64,000 bases of DNA. It comes from CAIZGX01 sp964430305. Its GTDB lineage: Bacteria > Bacteroidota > Bacteroidia > Flavobacteriales_D > Sanyastnellaceae. The DNA is taken from NCBI GenBank assembly GCA_964430305.1, contig CAYSEX010000003.1:1-64000 (forward strand), written 5' to 3'. Of this stretch, positions 49,853 to 59,237 are shown piece by piece. How positions within the stretch are numbered: the first letter of the stretch is position 1; the number at the start of each line of letters is the position of its first letter. The position numbers and the translations under genes are program-made. The notes beneath the pieces are model-generated. The model was given only the letters and a program-made list of their open reading frames with translations, was not told where the DNA came from and did no database searches.

Positions 49853-51027
49853 TTCGACCTGCTGTTTACTACAGGATTTGCATACATCTGCAGCATAATT
49901 TCTTTTGCAATACTTAAGAAATTCTCTTTGGGAAGTTTTGTTTTCTTTCTATTCAAAGAAAGTTTGAATGCGTTAGCACGAATGTAATTTCCAAACGCTA
50001 TTTTTTGAATTTGACTGTAATGATCCTTGAAATCTTTGGTGCCATTCAGCAGATCATATGCAATGTAGTTGGTTGGCCACAAATGATAAATCTGATGCAT
50101 TTGCTTATCTATGGCAGCAGTAAGGTAGCGGTACTTTTCGTTTTTGTTTACTATAGAGCGCATGTGCTCAATGTCTGAATTTAAGGCATTACCCATGGTA
50201 ATGTTCACATGCCCTTTGTGTCCTGTGATTCCCTTGAGCATTGAGAGAAAATCTTCACCCGATTTCTTTTCGTATTCTCCAAATTGCTTTATGTGCATAA
50301 GCTCATTGGTTTTTAACAAATCGCAGGGGTCATATTCATAGGATACGGCCATTGGAATGATGTTCAATTTAAGAAGTGTATCTTCTATATTGGTACCACT
50401 CATGGCAAACATTTTCAACAACCCGGTAGCCGTTCTATCATCACCATCTTTACTTCGACCCTCTCGCTGTGCAATCCAAATGGAGGTGTTGTCTTGATCA
50501 ATTGTTTTAGAAATGTAATTTGAAAGTCGTTGGCTATAATAGAAAATCTCTTTTGCACTCACATTTCTGTTGACAATGAAATTTTTGTTCGAACGCACAA
50601 TATCCTCAATCACTTGTTGACGTAGCAAATTATCACCAATAGCTATTTGCGTGGATTTGAATCCTTGTTCAAGCAGACTAACATTTAATATGGCGCTATC
50701 AAGAATAATATCTCTGTGATTGCTTAAAAACAAATACGCGTGCTCTTTGCTTAACGATTCAAAATTGGTGAACGATAATCCACTAGTTGTTGTCTGAATG
50801 GCCATTTTAAATGCAGGCCCACTGATTTCACTTTGAAATTCATCTACCGTTCGCACATCGCGCATCATACGTTGAATGGCCGATTTACTCAAACCAGGAT
50901 AAACCCATTTCATCATTTTATAGAATTCAGGCACCAAAAGAATACGTTCAATAGCGAGCTTTAATTCTTCGTCATTGTACGGGCGAATACTATCAAAATT
51001 GTTTACATCGAAATTGGATTGTTCCAT
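49849..51027 (-). CDS. 1-acyl-glycerol-3-phosphate acyltransferase-like protein
   Basis: A 392-residue PlsC-superfamily acyltransferase. The catalytic block is LFLSNHRDIILDSAILN, an H-x5-D variant of the usual H-x4-D. The acceptor-binding region is IWIAQREGRSKDGDDRT, and MAVSYEYDPCD follows. No membrane helix stands out. It probably acylates lysophosphatidic acid or a related lipid. Its stop shares a CTAA with the convergent RlmL-like gene. Confidence 0.82.
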   Translation of the reverse strand: MEQSNFDVNNFDSIRPYNDEELKLAIERILLVPEFYKMMKWVYPGLSKSAIQRMMRDVRTVDEFQSEISGPAFKMAIQTTTSGLSFTNFESLSKEHAYLFLSNHRDIILDSAILNVSLLEQGFKSTQIAIGDNLLRQQVIEDIVRSNKNFIVNRNVSAKEIFYYSQRLSNYISKTIDQDNTSIWIAQREGRSKDGDDRTATGLLKMFAMSGTNIEDTLLKLNIIPMAVSYEYDPCDLLKTNELMHIKQFGEYEKKSGEDFLSMLKGITGHKGHVNITMGNALNSDIEHMRSIVNKNEKYRYLTAAIDKQMHQIYHLWPTNYIAYDLLNGTKDFKDHYSQIQKIAFGNYIRANAFKLSLNRKKTKLPKENFLSIAKEIMLQMYANPVVNSRSN

Positions 51028-51093
51028 TCTTGCGAAAGTAAGAAATCAATGAAGTTATTTTCGTTTGAGGGGTGTTAAAATATGAACAGGTTG

Positions 51094-51101
51094 TACTTTT
51101 G
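51094..51101 (+). promoter_or_regulatory. -7 box directly before a lipoprotein gene
   Basis: TACTTTTG matches TAnnTTTG and ends five bases before the ATG at 51107. The nearest TTG upstream is 26 bases away, longer than usual. Confidence 0.4.
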
Positions 51102-51106
51102 AATTT

Positions 51107-52039
51107 ATGAAAAAGGTCATTTATATTCTTGTATTAACCGTGCTTGTGTATCAGGCATGCACGAATTCGAGCACCCCGCCGGTTGCATCAAAATCTACCG
51201 AGTTGGTTGGCGCTTTTGAAGATACGCTCTGGACGAATGATGGTGGTATGGTGTATCAATTAAAACTTAAACAAGATAGTTCTTTCTATTTGTATTCTAA
51301 AAAGTTAGGTGCGAAAGAAGGAATAAAGACTTTCTTAGGAAAGTATGAACCAAATGCGGATTGGAGCTCCATTCAACTCAAAAGCACTGATGGTCAGTTG
51401 AATTGGAAATGCGATTTAAGTTCCATGTCACAATTGAAATTGAGTACCGATATTGGAGAGGCTATAATGGACAGAACGGTTGATGTCATAGAACGAGCCA
51501 AGGATTTGGTGATTTGCAAACGCATTTTGCCAATTAGAAAAAATCGAAGTCTAGTTTTTCAGAGAACTGATGACCATGAACTTATTTTAGATGAGGCATT
51601 TTTAACGCAGTTAACTGGAGAGCAAAAAGCGGTATTGGCCTATTATGCTTTTCGTTATGAGACGGGGTGTGTGAATGGAACGTGTTGGCTCACGAAAATG
51701 TTGGGATACACTTCGAATGACCTTCGAAATGTGTTGACGTTATTTTTAAGTGGAGATAGTTTAGAGAAACCTTGGTTTGCTGCGCCCGTTGAGAATGAAA
51801 TGAAACCGCAGTTGAAGACAGCCTTTGTTCAGTTAACTGCGAATGGAATGGTTGTTCAATACGTGGCAATGGGCAGTCAGGGAAATGCTGTTTCTTTTGT
51901 AGACGAGTGGCGATTGAATAACTTGCAATGGTCAATCTCATCGCATCAAGCTGCAGGTGTTTCAACGGCTGTATTGTATGAGGGTAATACTGATGTTCAA
52001 TTACCAAAAGATCAGATCATCATCAATGTTCAGAAATAA
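51107..52039 (+). CDS. Lipoprotein of unknown function (NlpE-like N-terminus)
   Basis: A 310-residue lipoprotein with signal and lipobox VYQACTNS (Cys18). The next 120 residues are beta-rich and loosely recall the NlpE fold (VGAFEDTLWTNDG, LKLKQDSSFYLYSK, FLGKYEPNADWSSIQL). The rest contains CVNGTCW and other segments I cannot place. It is exported and membrane-anchored. I do not claim copper sensing, as key NlpE residues cannot be checked by eye. A good terminator follows. Confidence 0.68.
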   Translation: MKKVIYILVLTVLVYQACTNSSTPPVASKSTELVGAFEDTLWTNDGGMVYQLKLKQDSSFYLYSKKLGAKEGIKTFLGKYEPNADWSSIQLKSTDGQLNWKCDLSSMSQLKLSTDIGEAIMDRTVDVIERAKDLVICKRILPIRKNRSLVFQRTDDHELILDEAFLTQLTGEQKAVLAYYAFRYETGCVNGTCWLTKMLGYTSNDLRNVLTLFLSGDSLEKPWFAAPVENEMKPQLKTAFVQLTANGMVVQYVAMGSQGNAVSFVDEWRLNNLQWSISSHQAAGVSTAVLYEGNTDVQLPKDQIIINVQK

Positions 52040-52040
52040 A

Positions 52041-52063
52041 AAAGGCCCCAATCGGGGCCTTTC
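52041..52063. terminator. Terminator between convergent lipoprotein genes
   Basis: AAAGGCCCC (52041-52049), loop AATC, GGGGCCTTT (52054-52062). Usable on both strands. Confidence 0.85.
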
Positions 52064-52087
52064 TTATGAAAATAGATTCTCTGAAAA

Positions 52088-52540
52088 TTAGTTCAAACAC
52101 TTAGCAAGTTCTGCTTCGAATTTTTTACCGTTTTCAGTACCGTCTTTGTACTTCGGCTCAAGTTCTTTTGCAATAGCGTCCATTTTATCTTCTAAACCTT
52201 CAATTTTAGTAGTGTCGCTAGACATCATTGCTTCCATATATTGCTTGTAGATATCACAAACTTTCTTCACGTCAGCAGCAATTTCAGCAGCAGCAGCCTC
52301 ATCTTGACATGGCTTTAATGCGCTTTCAAATTCTTTCAACTTGTCACCTTCATAGTTCTTCTTCGCTTCGTCCATATAAGCATCGATTTGACCTTGAGCA
52401 ACTGCCAAAGAAATATCGTTACCAGACTTTAATGCCTCAGACTTTTCCTTTAAAAGTCCACAAATTTTTTCAGCATCTTTCTTTGGATCGTGACAAGATG
52501 CAAGAGCTACTACAGCAGCTAAAAAAAGAAATTTTTTCAT
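52088..52540 (-). CDS. Small helical lipoprotein
   Basis: A 150-residue lipoprotein (lipobox ALASCHDP, Cys16). The mature part is helical and Glu/Lys-rich, with four Cys spread through it (KICGLLKEK, LKPCQDE, VKKVCDIYKQ, ELAKCLN) that could form two disulfides. The two halves look like copies of one helical unit, each ending around a Cys. No family is recognised. Confidence 0.65.
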   Translation of the reverse strand: MKKFLFLAAVVALASCHDPKKDAEKICGLLKEKSEALKSGNDISLAVAQGQIDAYMDEAKKNYEGDKLKEFESALKPCQDEAAAAEIAADVKKVCDIYKQYMEAMMSSDTTKIEGLEDKMDAIAKELEPKYKDGTENGKKFEAELAKCLN

Positions 52541-52644
52541 TTTAATTGATTAAGATTTGTTCGCAAGATACATCAGAAAACAAAGAAGCAAACATTGAAA
52601 AGTGAATTTTTATGTTCAGGTTTCGTGATTCAGATTGAAAATCG

Positions 52645-54063
52645 ATGAATATTGCGGGCATGATAAATTCAGAACATCTACAATATTTTACAGGACTTCT
52701 TCAACCTGAGCAAATTAAGATGACTGAGGAAGAAAGGATTGGCTATGCTTCGGATGAAACAGAGAATTATGTGTTTCTTGCTGATGTAGTCTTGCTTCCT
52801 AACAATACGAAAGAAGTTGCATCGATACTGAAATATTGCAATGCTGAAAAAATTCCGGTAACAGCTTTAGGTGCTTTAACCGGTTTAAGTGGTGGAGCTT
52901 TGTGTGTTCATGGAGGAGTTGGCTTGAGTTTAGAACGTTTGAATACGATTATTTCTATTGATGAAAACAATGGTCAGGTAACGGTAGAACCTGCAGTTAT
53001 AACTCAGGTACTTCAGGAGGAATGTGCAAAGAAAGGGTGGTATTATGCTCCTGATCCAGCGAGTAGAGGATCTTGCAGTATAGGTGGAAATCTTGCTGAA
53101 AATAGTGGTGGACCCCATGCAGTAAAATATGGTGTAACAAAAGATTTTGTATTGAATTTAGAAGTTGTTTTGGCCAATGGTGATGTGATTTGGACTGGGG
53201 CCAATACACTGAAGAACTCAACCGGATACAACCTCACTCAGCTCATGGTAGGTAGTGAAGGAACGCTGGGGATCATTACAAAAGCGGTATTGAAACTTGT
53301 ACCTCTTCCGCCGTTTAACAAATTACTCTTGGCTCCGTTTCCAAGTGCAGAAAATGCATGTGCTGCGGTGAGCGCCATTTTTCGTGCGGGAATAACACCC
53401 AGTGCCTTGGAATTTATGGAACGTGATGCAATAGCTTACACGCTGCAGTTTGTAGATGATGTGCAGGTTGATTTGACTGGGGTAGAAGCGCATCTTCTTA
53501 TTGAGGTTGATGGCACAGATGAAGCTTCCTTGATGTTGGAATGCGAAAAGATATTAGATGTATTGGAAAAGTTTGAGGTGGGTGAAGTTCTCTTTGCCGA
53601 AGACCATGAGCAAAAAGAAAAGTTATGGAAGGTGAGAAGAAAAGTGGGTGAGGCGGTTAAATCACATTCCATTTATAAGGAAGAAGATACCGTGGTGCCA
53701 CGATTTGAATTGCCTGTTTTACTTCGAGGTGTAAAAGAGATAGGTTCAAGATATGGTTTTCAGAGTGTTTGCTATGGACACGCTGGTGATGGTAATTTAC
53801 ATGTGAATATACTTAAAGTACAATTGACCGATGAACAATGGAGTCAAGAGTTACCTAATGCCATTAAGGAAATTTTTGAATTGGTTGTTTCTTTAAATGG
53901 AACATTAAGTGGCGAACACGGAATTGGATTTGTTCAAAAGGATTACATGCCTATTGCCTTCAATGAAATTCAATTGAATCTCATGAAGCAAATCAAGCAA
54001 GTATTCGATCCCAATGGAATATTGAATCCGGGGAAAATATTTCCTAGTTCACACTCAATTTAG
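52645..54063 (+). CDS. FAD-linked oxidase (GlcD/D-lactate dehydrogenase type)
   Basis: A 472-residue flavoprotein with an FAD-binding type 4 domain (about 45-220, VTALGALTGLSGGALCVHGG, PASRGSCSIGGNLAENSGGP, VGSEGTLGIITKAVLKL) and a C-terminal FAD-oxidase domain (VCYGHAGDGNLHVNILK, LSGEHGIGFVQKDYMPIAF). It oxidises D-lactate, glycolate or another 2-hydroxy acid. The partner iron-sulfur subunit is not adjacent. The 3' end overlaps the convergent choice-of-anchor gene by 20 bp. A start at MINSEHL five codons later is possible. Confidence 0.9.
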   Translation: MNIAGMINSEHLQYFTGLLQPEQIKMTEEERIGYASDETENYVFLADVVLLPNNTKEVASILKYCNAEKIPVTALGALTGLSGGALCVHGGVGLSLERLNTIISIDENNGQVTVEPAVITQVLQEECAKKGWYYAPDPASRGSCSIGGNLAENSGGPHAVKYGVTKDFVLNLEVVLANGDVIWTGANTLKNSTGYNLTQLMVGSEGTLGIITKAVLKLVPLPPFNKLLLAPFPSAENACAAVSAIFRAGITPSALEFMERDAIAYTLQFVDDVQVDLTGVEAHLLIEVDGTDEASLMLECEKILDVLEKFEVGEVLFAEDHEQKEKLWKVRRKVGEAVKSHSIYKEEDTVVPRFELPVLLRGVKEIGSRYGFQSVCYGHAGDGNLHVNILKVQLTDEQWSQELPNAIKEIFELVVSLNGTLSGEHGIGFVQKDYMPIAFNEIQLNLMKQIKQVFDPNGILNPGKIFPSSHSI

Positions 54064-56044
54064 CAAGTGCGTTTCCAACCTTTACTACATAGACCCCAAC
54101 GGCCAACGATTCAATATCAACACGGGTAGTTCTAGAGCATTGACTCATTTCATTCAAGACTAATCTTCCTTGCAGATCGAATATTTGTATGTTTTGAACA
54201 CCTTTATTTGGTGTTGTAATGAAGACCTCGTGGTTCGCCGGATTCGGGTAGATTGAAATGGAAGTATTGACCATTTCATTTACGCCAATTGGCAGCCAGT
54301 TGAATGAAAGTCCTTGGGCAGGAATTGAACTAGAACAAGCGTTTGTACCATACACTCTCCAGTAATACGTTTTACCTGTTTCAAAAGCGAAATTGAAAGG
54401 CAAGTAGATTTCATTAGTTACAGTATTGGAAGTGTAAAGCAAAGAAGTGAAAGTGGGATCATCTACTGTTAATTCGAAAACGTAACCCGAAGCACCTGCA
54501 ATGGCTTGCCATGTGAATAGGTAATCGGTTCCTGTTTCTTGAACAGTAGGGGCTGTTGGATTCGCAATGGTTTGCACTGCAGAGATATTACTTCCCACTT
54601 CAACATGAAATGGAATTTCATACGATTCACCAAAAATGGTTGTTAGTACCAAATGAGCGTTATACATACCTGGAGCTACATTGTTCATGTTACTCAATAA
54701 AAAAGAGTAGATACCGGTACCTGTTACTGTCCCACCAACAAAATTAGCTTCAATTGGAAGTCCGTTTATTGTTGCTGTTAATGGAAATTGCAGGTCCGCA
54801 TTTATCTTCAACTCCAGTGTGTCTGAAGTGTTTTCACAAAAACTATAGTTGGTTTGATTTAGGTATAACAACGTGGGTTTTGTAATGAAGAACCCATCAT
54901 ACATGCTTGTAGCTAAGTTTATTCCGCTGGGTAAATAGCCATAATTGCTCCAAGTACCACTGAATTGAGGCATGTCATTTTGTGGATACAAATCAAAAAA
55001 TCCAACTTCGTTCAGTATGCCTTGGCTAACGCGAATGGCATCAAGCACGCGCACACCACTTCTGTAATTGCTTTCATATACAAATTGATCCAAGATGTAC
55101 AAGTTATGATCAATACTTGGATTGGTGCTTTCATAAAATTGCATGTATGCAATGTTATCTAAGTCATTGAGGTCGAAAATGTGCGTACGTGTGGGAGTGC
55201 CGAGTTGTTGTTCATCTAATTCATCGTTTACCAAGAAATACCTTCCATTTTTCGAAAACCACCCTTGGTGTGTATATCCTGTTTCAGGGTAATCATAAGA
55301 ATCGAGAAGAATACAATCAGTAGGATCAGATACATTTACAGTTACAACGCCATATCCAGAATTTCCATTACACGCAACTACTATAACATCTCCAATGTGG
55401 TTTGTATCGGGTCCATTGTAGGTTAGAATATATCCATCATGAGTGTATCCAGCCTCACTGAAACCACCTAATAAAGTAGGCTGAAGCGGATTTGAAATGT
55501 CTACTAAATGCAATCCACCGCTAAAGGTGTTTGTTCCCATAGCCACAAGAATTTGGCTAACCGGATCAATATTCAAGGTGTGACAATTTCCAAACCCACC
55601 GTAATAAGCAGTTTCTGAGAATGTAGTTGGACTGGTTACGTTGTCAAGTTGAAGTAAATCGAGTACTTGTAAACCATGTCCACCCGCTTCAGATACAATG
55701 TAAGCGTAATGCCCCAACGTCTCAACATCTCTCCAAAGACTGTTTCCAGTATGGGGTGGAAGTGTACCTAGATACAGCGGTGTAGTTGGCGAGGTGACAT
55801 CAAAAATGGCTAAACCATTTGAAACGCCAACCAAAGCATATTCTTTATTTGTAATTGGACTTACCCATCCCCAAATGTCATTGGTGTTATCCGTATTCGG
55901 GTTGGCGTTCATTTGAGACAAAGTCACATGAGCTAGAAGATCCATGTTTTCACATGGGTAGTTTCCAGCCATGCCATTGATACAAGGTTGTGCTGCTAAG
56001 CTGGCTGTTAGAGCAACAAAAAAGAATGAGAGTATTCGTTTCAT
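54044..56044 (-). CDS. LVIVD-repeat (choice-of-anchor B) protein with T9SS sorting domain
   Basis: A 666-residue secreted protein. After the signal peptide (FVALTASLAAQ) comes a beta-propeller-like region of LVIVD repeats (YALVGVSNGLAIFDVTSP, YAYIVSEAGGHGLQVLDL, ISQ-type VAMGTNTFSGGLHLVDI). Then an Ig/fibronectin-like region (about 400-580) and a T9SS type A sorting domain (SIYPNPANHEVFITTPN, LAVGVYVVKV) follow. The family is often called choice-of-anchor B; function is unknown, probably surface binding. I use the ATG at 56044. It follows the GT2 gene by four bases in the same direction. Confidence 0.85.
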   Translation of the reverse strand: MKRILSFFFVALTASLAAQPCINGMAGNYPCENMDLLAHVTLSQMNANPNTDNTNDIWGWVSPITNKEYALVGVSNGLAIFDVTSPTTPLYLGTLPPHTGNSLWRDVETLGHYAYIVSEAGGHGLQVLDLLQLDNVTSPTTFSETAYYGGFGNCHTLNIDPVSQILVAMGTNTFSGGLHLVDISNPLQPTLLGGFSEAGYTHDGYILTYNGPDTNHIGDVIVVACNGNSGYGVVTVNVSDPTDCILLDSYDYPETGYTHQGWFSKNGRYFLVNDELDEQQLGTPTRTHIFDLNDLDNIAYMQFYESTNPSIDHNLYILDQFVYESNYRSGVRVLDAIRVSQGILNEVGFFDLYPQNDMPQFSGTWSNYGYLPSGINLATSMYDGFFITKPTLLYLNQTNYSFCENTSDTLELKINADLQFPLTATINGLPIEANFVGGTVTGTGIYSFLLSNMNNVAPGMYNAHLVLTTIFGESYEIPFHVEVGSNISAVQTIANPTAPTVQETGTDYLFTWQAIAGASGYVFELTVDDPTFTSLLYTSNTVTNEIYLPFNFAFETGKTYYWRVYGTNACSSSIPAQGLSFNWLPIGVNEMVNTSISIYPNPANHEVFITTPNKGVQNIQIFDLQGRLVLNEMSQCSRTTRVDIESLAVGVYVVKVGNALAKLSVN

Positions 56045-56048
56045 AGGA

Positions 56049-57578
56049 TTAGCTTCTAGCATGTTTCACACTGAAATAAGTCACGTAGAAGTATCCAATG
56101 GTAAGCATGATGTGAAAAGGCATAAGACCGAAATCGGTTAGAGTAACATGGCTTTCAGAGGCAGAAAGCAGGAATGGCCAAACCAAACCTCCGGCGAAAT
56201 AGAGAAGGAAAATAAACTCTAGAACTGTTAACGGAGATATTTTAATTGCACGGTATTTCTTATCGGTCCATGTGCCTTGCTTTCCGGTGCTGATTGCAAA
56301 TTTTGGGGTGCGTACGAATGCAGATTTTTTACCTGTTAAACCTTCAATAACTGCAACGGCGTTGTGAAGCGAAAGCCCCATACTTACAGCAAGGAATAGA
56401 GGGAAGTCAATAACGAATCTGCCAAGTTTTTGAAAGAAAGGTTGTGGCGGTCGAGATACCCAATAGAAGAATCCAAGTATAAAAAAGCTCACAAGGAAGA
56501 ATGAGGCTACGTAAAATGCCCAAGATAAATCCATGTATCCATGTTTTCCATCGAAATAGTGTTTGATGAATAACATAGGTATACTTAATAGCGAAGTTCC
56601 GAGAATGCTTAAAAATACCAAGCTGTTCATAAGGTGAAAACTCGCATGCACTTTATGAGCGAAGCCAAGATTTTTGGCTTTGAAAACTTTTCCTAAGTTT
56701 TTTCGCGTACATTCTGCTGCACCTTTGGTCCATCTGAATTGTTGTGCCTTGAGTGCATTCATTTCAGCGGGTAATTCGGAAGGAGATCCAATGGCAGGAA
56801 GATAAACGAAATTCCAACCTTTTAATTGAGCACGATAACTCAAATCTAAATCTTCGGTAATTGTATCGCTTTCCCAACCACCTGCATCTGCAATGGCTTC
56901 TTTTCTCCAAACACCAGCTGTTCCGTTAAAATTAATGAAGTGATCACTGAAGTTTCTTCCAATTTGCTCTACAGTAAAGTGAGCATCCAAACCAAATGCT
57001 TGAAGTCTTGTTAGAACGGAGTAATCTTCATTTAAATGTTCCCAGCGTGTTTGAACCACGGCAATTTTATCTCCGCTGTAGAAGAATGGAATAGTTTGTC
57101 TTAAAAAGTCTGCTCTTGGAACAAAGTCAGCATCAAAGATTGCGGTAAATTCCCCTTTGCAAATGGTGAGTCCGTATGCAAGCGCGCCGGCTTTAAATCC
57201 TTTGCGATCCTCTCTGCGAATATGTTGAATATCAATACCGAGCTTTTGTTTTTCTGCAATAAGTCTTGCGGCTATTTCAACCGATTCATCATTCCCATCG
57301 TCGAGAACCTGAATCTCAAGTTTCTCCTTTGGATAATCGAACTCGCAGCAGGCGTGTATTAATCGTTCAATTACATATAACTCATTGTATACAGGCAGTT
57401 GAATGGTTACAATGGGTAGCTCATCATCTGAAAGTTCCGGTTTAATTTGTTTCTTATTGTGTTTACGAACAAATTGTACGGCTAGGTTAAGCTGAACAAT
57501 TGAATAAACGAATATGAACAATAGAAAAAAGCCATAAAGAGCAATAGCTGTGATTGCTAAAATTTCAATAATATCCAA
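56049..57578 (-). CDS. GT2-family processive glycosyltransferase (cellulose-synthase-like)
   Basis: A 509-residue inner-membrane glycosyltransferase. An N-terminal membrane segment precedes the GT-A domain with VTIQLPVYNE, VLDDGNDESVEIA, IFDADFVPRADF (DxD), TEDLDLSYRAQLKGW and the processivity motif QQFRWTKG. Several C-terminal membrane segments follow. It probably builds a beta-linked glucan or similar polymer. The start is a TTG at 57578; no ATG or GTG lies upstream in frame before the neighbouring gene. It is upstream of the choice-of-anchor gene in one operon. Confidence 0.87.
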   Translation of the reverse strand: MDIIEILAITAIALYGFFLLFIFVYSIVQLNLAVQFVRKHNKKQIKPELSDDELPIVTIQLPVYNELYVIERLIHACCEFDYPKEKLEIQVLDDGNDESVEIAARLIAEKQKLGIDIQHIRREDRKGFKAGALAYGLTICKGEFTAIFDADFVPRADFLRQTIPFFYSGDKIAVVQTRWEHLNEDYSVLTRLQAFGLDAHFTVEQIGRNFSDHFINFNGTAGVWRKEAIADAGGWESDTITEDLDLSYRAQLKGWNFVYLPAIGSPSELPAEMNALKAQQFRWTKGAAECTRKNLGKVFKAKNLGFAHKVHASFHLMNSLVFLSILGTSLLSIPMLFIKHYFDGKHGYMDLSWAFYVASFFLVSFFILGFFYWVSRPPQPFFQKLGRFVIDFPLFLAVSMGLSLHNAVAVIEGLTGKKSAFVRTPKFAISTGKQGTWTDKKYRAIKISPLTVLEFIFLLYFAGGLVWPFLLSASESHVTLTDFGLMPFHIMLTIGYFYVTYFSVKHARS

Positions 57579-57606
57579 GGTTTCTTGATTTAGGTTTCCT
57601 GCAAAA

Positions 57607-58353
57607 TTAATCTATTTCAAACTCCAATTGCATAGTTATCGATGCAGTTTTTCTTCTTGAGCCGGTATTGAATGTGCCACCCCAAGAATAATCTTCATTT
57701 GAATTCTGTCCAACAATTTGAAAAATACCCATTTCGGCGTTTTTTAAATTCCCGAGTTCACTGCCAGATGCTTCTGCTATTTTTTCGGCGCGCATGCGTG
57801 CATCTTCTGTAGCTTCTTTTACCATTTGTTGTTTTAGTTCAGCCAGTTTGGTGTAATAGAATTCGGGGGCTTCGCTGTAAAATTCTACACCTGTATTGAT
57901 TAATTCACTGACTTCACGAGAGATTTGTTCTATTCGATTTACATCTTGACTTTCAATGGTCACGCTTTGAGAAAGAATATAACCAATAAAAACAGAGCTT
58001 ACCACATCGCCATTTCCATTGCGCACATCATCAAATTGCTTTTGTATATCTACCGCGGAAAAGACAATTTCAGATTCGTTAACACCTTTTGAAACCAGAT
58101 AGTTTTTGATGTTATTTTTATCTGTATCTAATGCAGCAGATGCTGCTGGTAAATCAAAATTCATTTTAGAGAAGCTTCCTCTCCAAACAATCAAATCTGA
58201 ATCAAAGTCTTTTGTACCCATTCCAGTCACATGTATGGCATTTTCTGTATTGTTGCGTTGTTTGTATCCATTCATGAAAACATAACAAGCCACAATAATG
58301 CTCACACCCAAAATGGTTGTGGAAACAATTTTAGTTAATCGATCTATTTGCAT
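57607..58353 (-). CDS. SIMPL domain (DUF541) protein
   Basis: A 248-residue protein with one N-terminal membrane segment (about 10-28) and an extracytoplasmic SIMPL domain. Typical features are HVTGMGTKDFDSDLIVWRG and ATEDARMRAEKIAEASGSELG, and the domain ends with SITMQLEFEID. The family is linked to stress tolerance in some bacteria but its biochemical role is unknown. A short gap separates it from the GT2 gene, so it may be co-transcribed. Confidence 0.87.
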   Translation of the reverse strand: MQIDRLTKIVSTTILGVSIIVACYVFMNGYKQRNNTENAIHVTGMGTKDFDSDLIVWRGSFSKMNFDLPAASAALDTDKNNIKNYLVSKGVNESEIVFSAVDIQKQFDDVRNGNGDVVSSVFIGYILSQSVTIESQDVNRIEQISREVSELINTGVEFYSEAPEFYYTKLAELKQQMVKEATEDARMRAEKIAEASGSELGNLKNAEMGIFQIVGQNSNEDYSWGGTFNTGSRRKTASITMQLEFEID

Positions 58354-58377
58354 AGAACGAAGGTAAGGTAAACTCAG

Positions 58378-58404
58378 AAAAAAAGGGCCGAAGCCCTTTT
58401 TTTT
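58378..58404 (-). terminator. Terminator of the SusC-SusD operon
   Basis: AAAAAAAGGGC, loop CGAA, GCCCTTTTTTTT. On the minus strand it reads as a GC-rich hairpin with a TTCG loop and a T-run, directly after the last accessory gene. Confidence 0.85.
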
Positions 58405-59233
58405 AATCGCAGTTCAAAGGAACATAATAAATATAGGGTGGAGGATTTGGAGTATACCCTGGCTTCACAATGTAATATGCCAATTTAGTAATGGTAGATC
58501 CTGCCGGAACAGGGATGAATTCTTCAGGTATAAATGTGATTCTGAATTTTCCACCTCCAATGTCTTTCATTTTAAGCGATGGAGTAGAAGTAACATTTGC
58601 AGCAATTGCCACATCGAAATAGGTAAAGCTGCCAGTGAATGCACGAAGGAAAATGTAACATTCGTCGGTACCGAGATTTTGAAGATTGGCATCTGTTTCT
58701 TGAAGGTTGTCATAGGTAATACTCAAGAAATCATCTTGCTTAGCAGCCTCTGGAAACAGACAAATTCTGTCAGCACATAATGCGGGAACAATATCAATAT
58801 GTAAATCTTCTGTTTTCGCCTCTCCAACACCATCATCAGCATATGCATAACCGCTTTTCAATTTTGCCAAGCATGAAATTCCTGTTTGATATAAATTCAA
58901 AGGAGTAATTCCTGAATAAAATTGAGTTGGTACAACTGTCATTTTATACAAGAGTCCTTGAACTTGAGTTAACAACATACAATCATTCGAATTTCCCCAC
59001 TCGCCATTGCCGCATGCTGGACCTGCGGGTTGCCATGTCCACATATAGACAGAATCTTGCGCATCTGGATGGTTATTCAAGATGGCTTTTAATCCGCCTG
59101 TGGTTTGTGCAACATCAATGTAAATATCAACTGTGCCATTGGCATTTGTTGGCGATGGAAAAACGAAAGCAGCCTGTCCGAAAGAATTCAGAGCGGCAAT
59201 ACTCAATGCTATGAGTGCAAATATATTTTTCAT
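58403..59233 (-). CDS. Exported accessory protein of the SusC-SusD operon
   Basis: A 276-residue exported protein with a signal peptide (MKNIFALIALSIAALNSFGQ) and no lipobox. The mature part has beta-rich stretches (NGTVDIYIDVAQTTGG, DECYIFLRAFTGSFTYFDVA, ITKLAYYIVKPGY) recalling SusE/SusF-type glycan-binding repeats, though I cannot place a named domain. Several Cys are present. It is the last gene of the SusC-SusD operon, four bases after the 162-residue lipoprotein gene, and may bind the same nutrient at the surface. I use the ATG at 59233; the longer frame runs into the upstream gene. Confidence 0.68.
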   Translation of the reverse strand: MKNIFALIALSIAALNSFGQAAFVFPSPTNANGTVDIYIDVAQTTGGLKAILNNHPDAQDSVYMWTWQPAGPACGNGEWGNSNDCMLLTQVQGLLYKMTVVPTQFYSGITPLNLYQTGISCLAKLKSGYAYADDGVGEAKTEDLHIDIVPALCADRICLFPEAAKQDDFLSITYDNLQETDANLQNLGTDECYIFLRAFTGSFTYFDVAIAANVTSTPSLKMKDIGGGKFRITFIPEEFIPVPAGSTITKLAYYIVKPGYTPNPPPYIYYVPLNCD

Positions 59234-59237
59234 AGAA

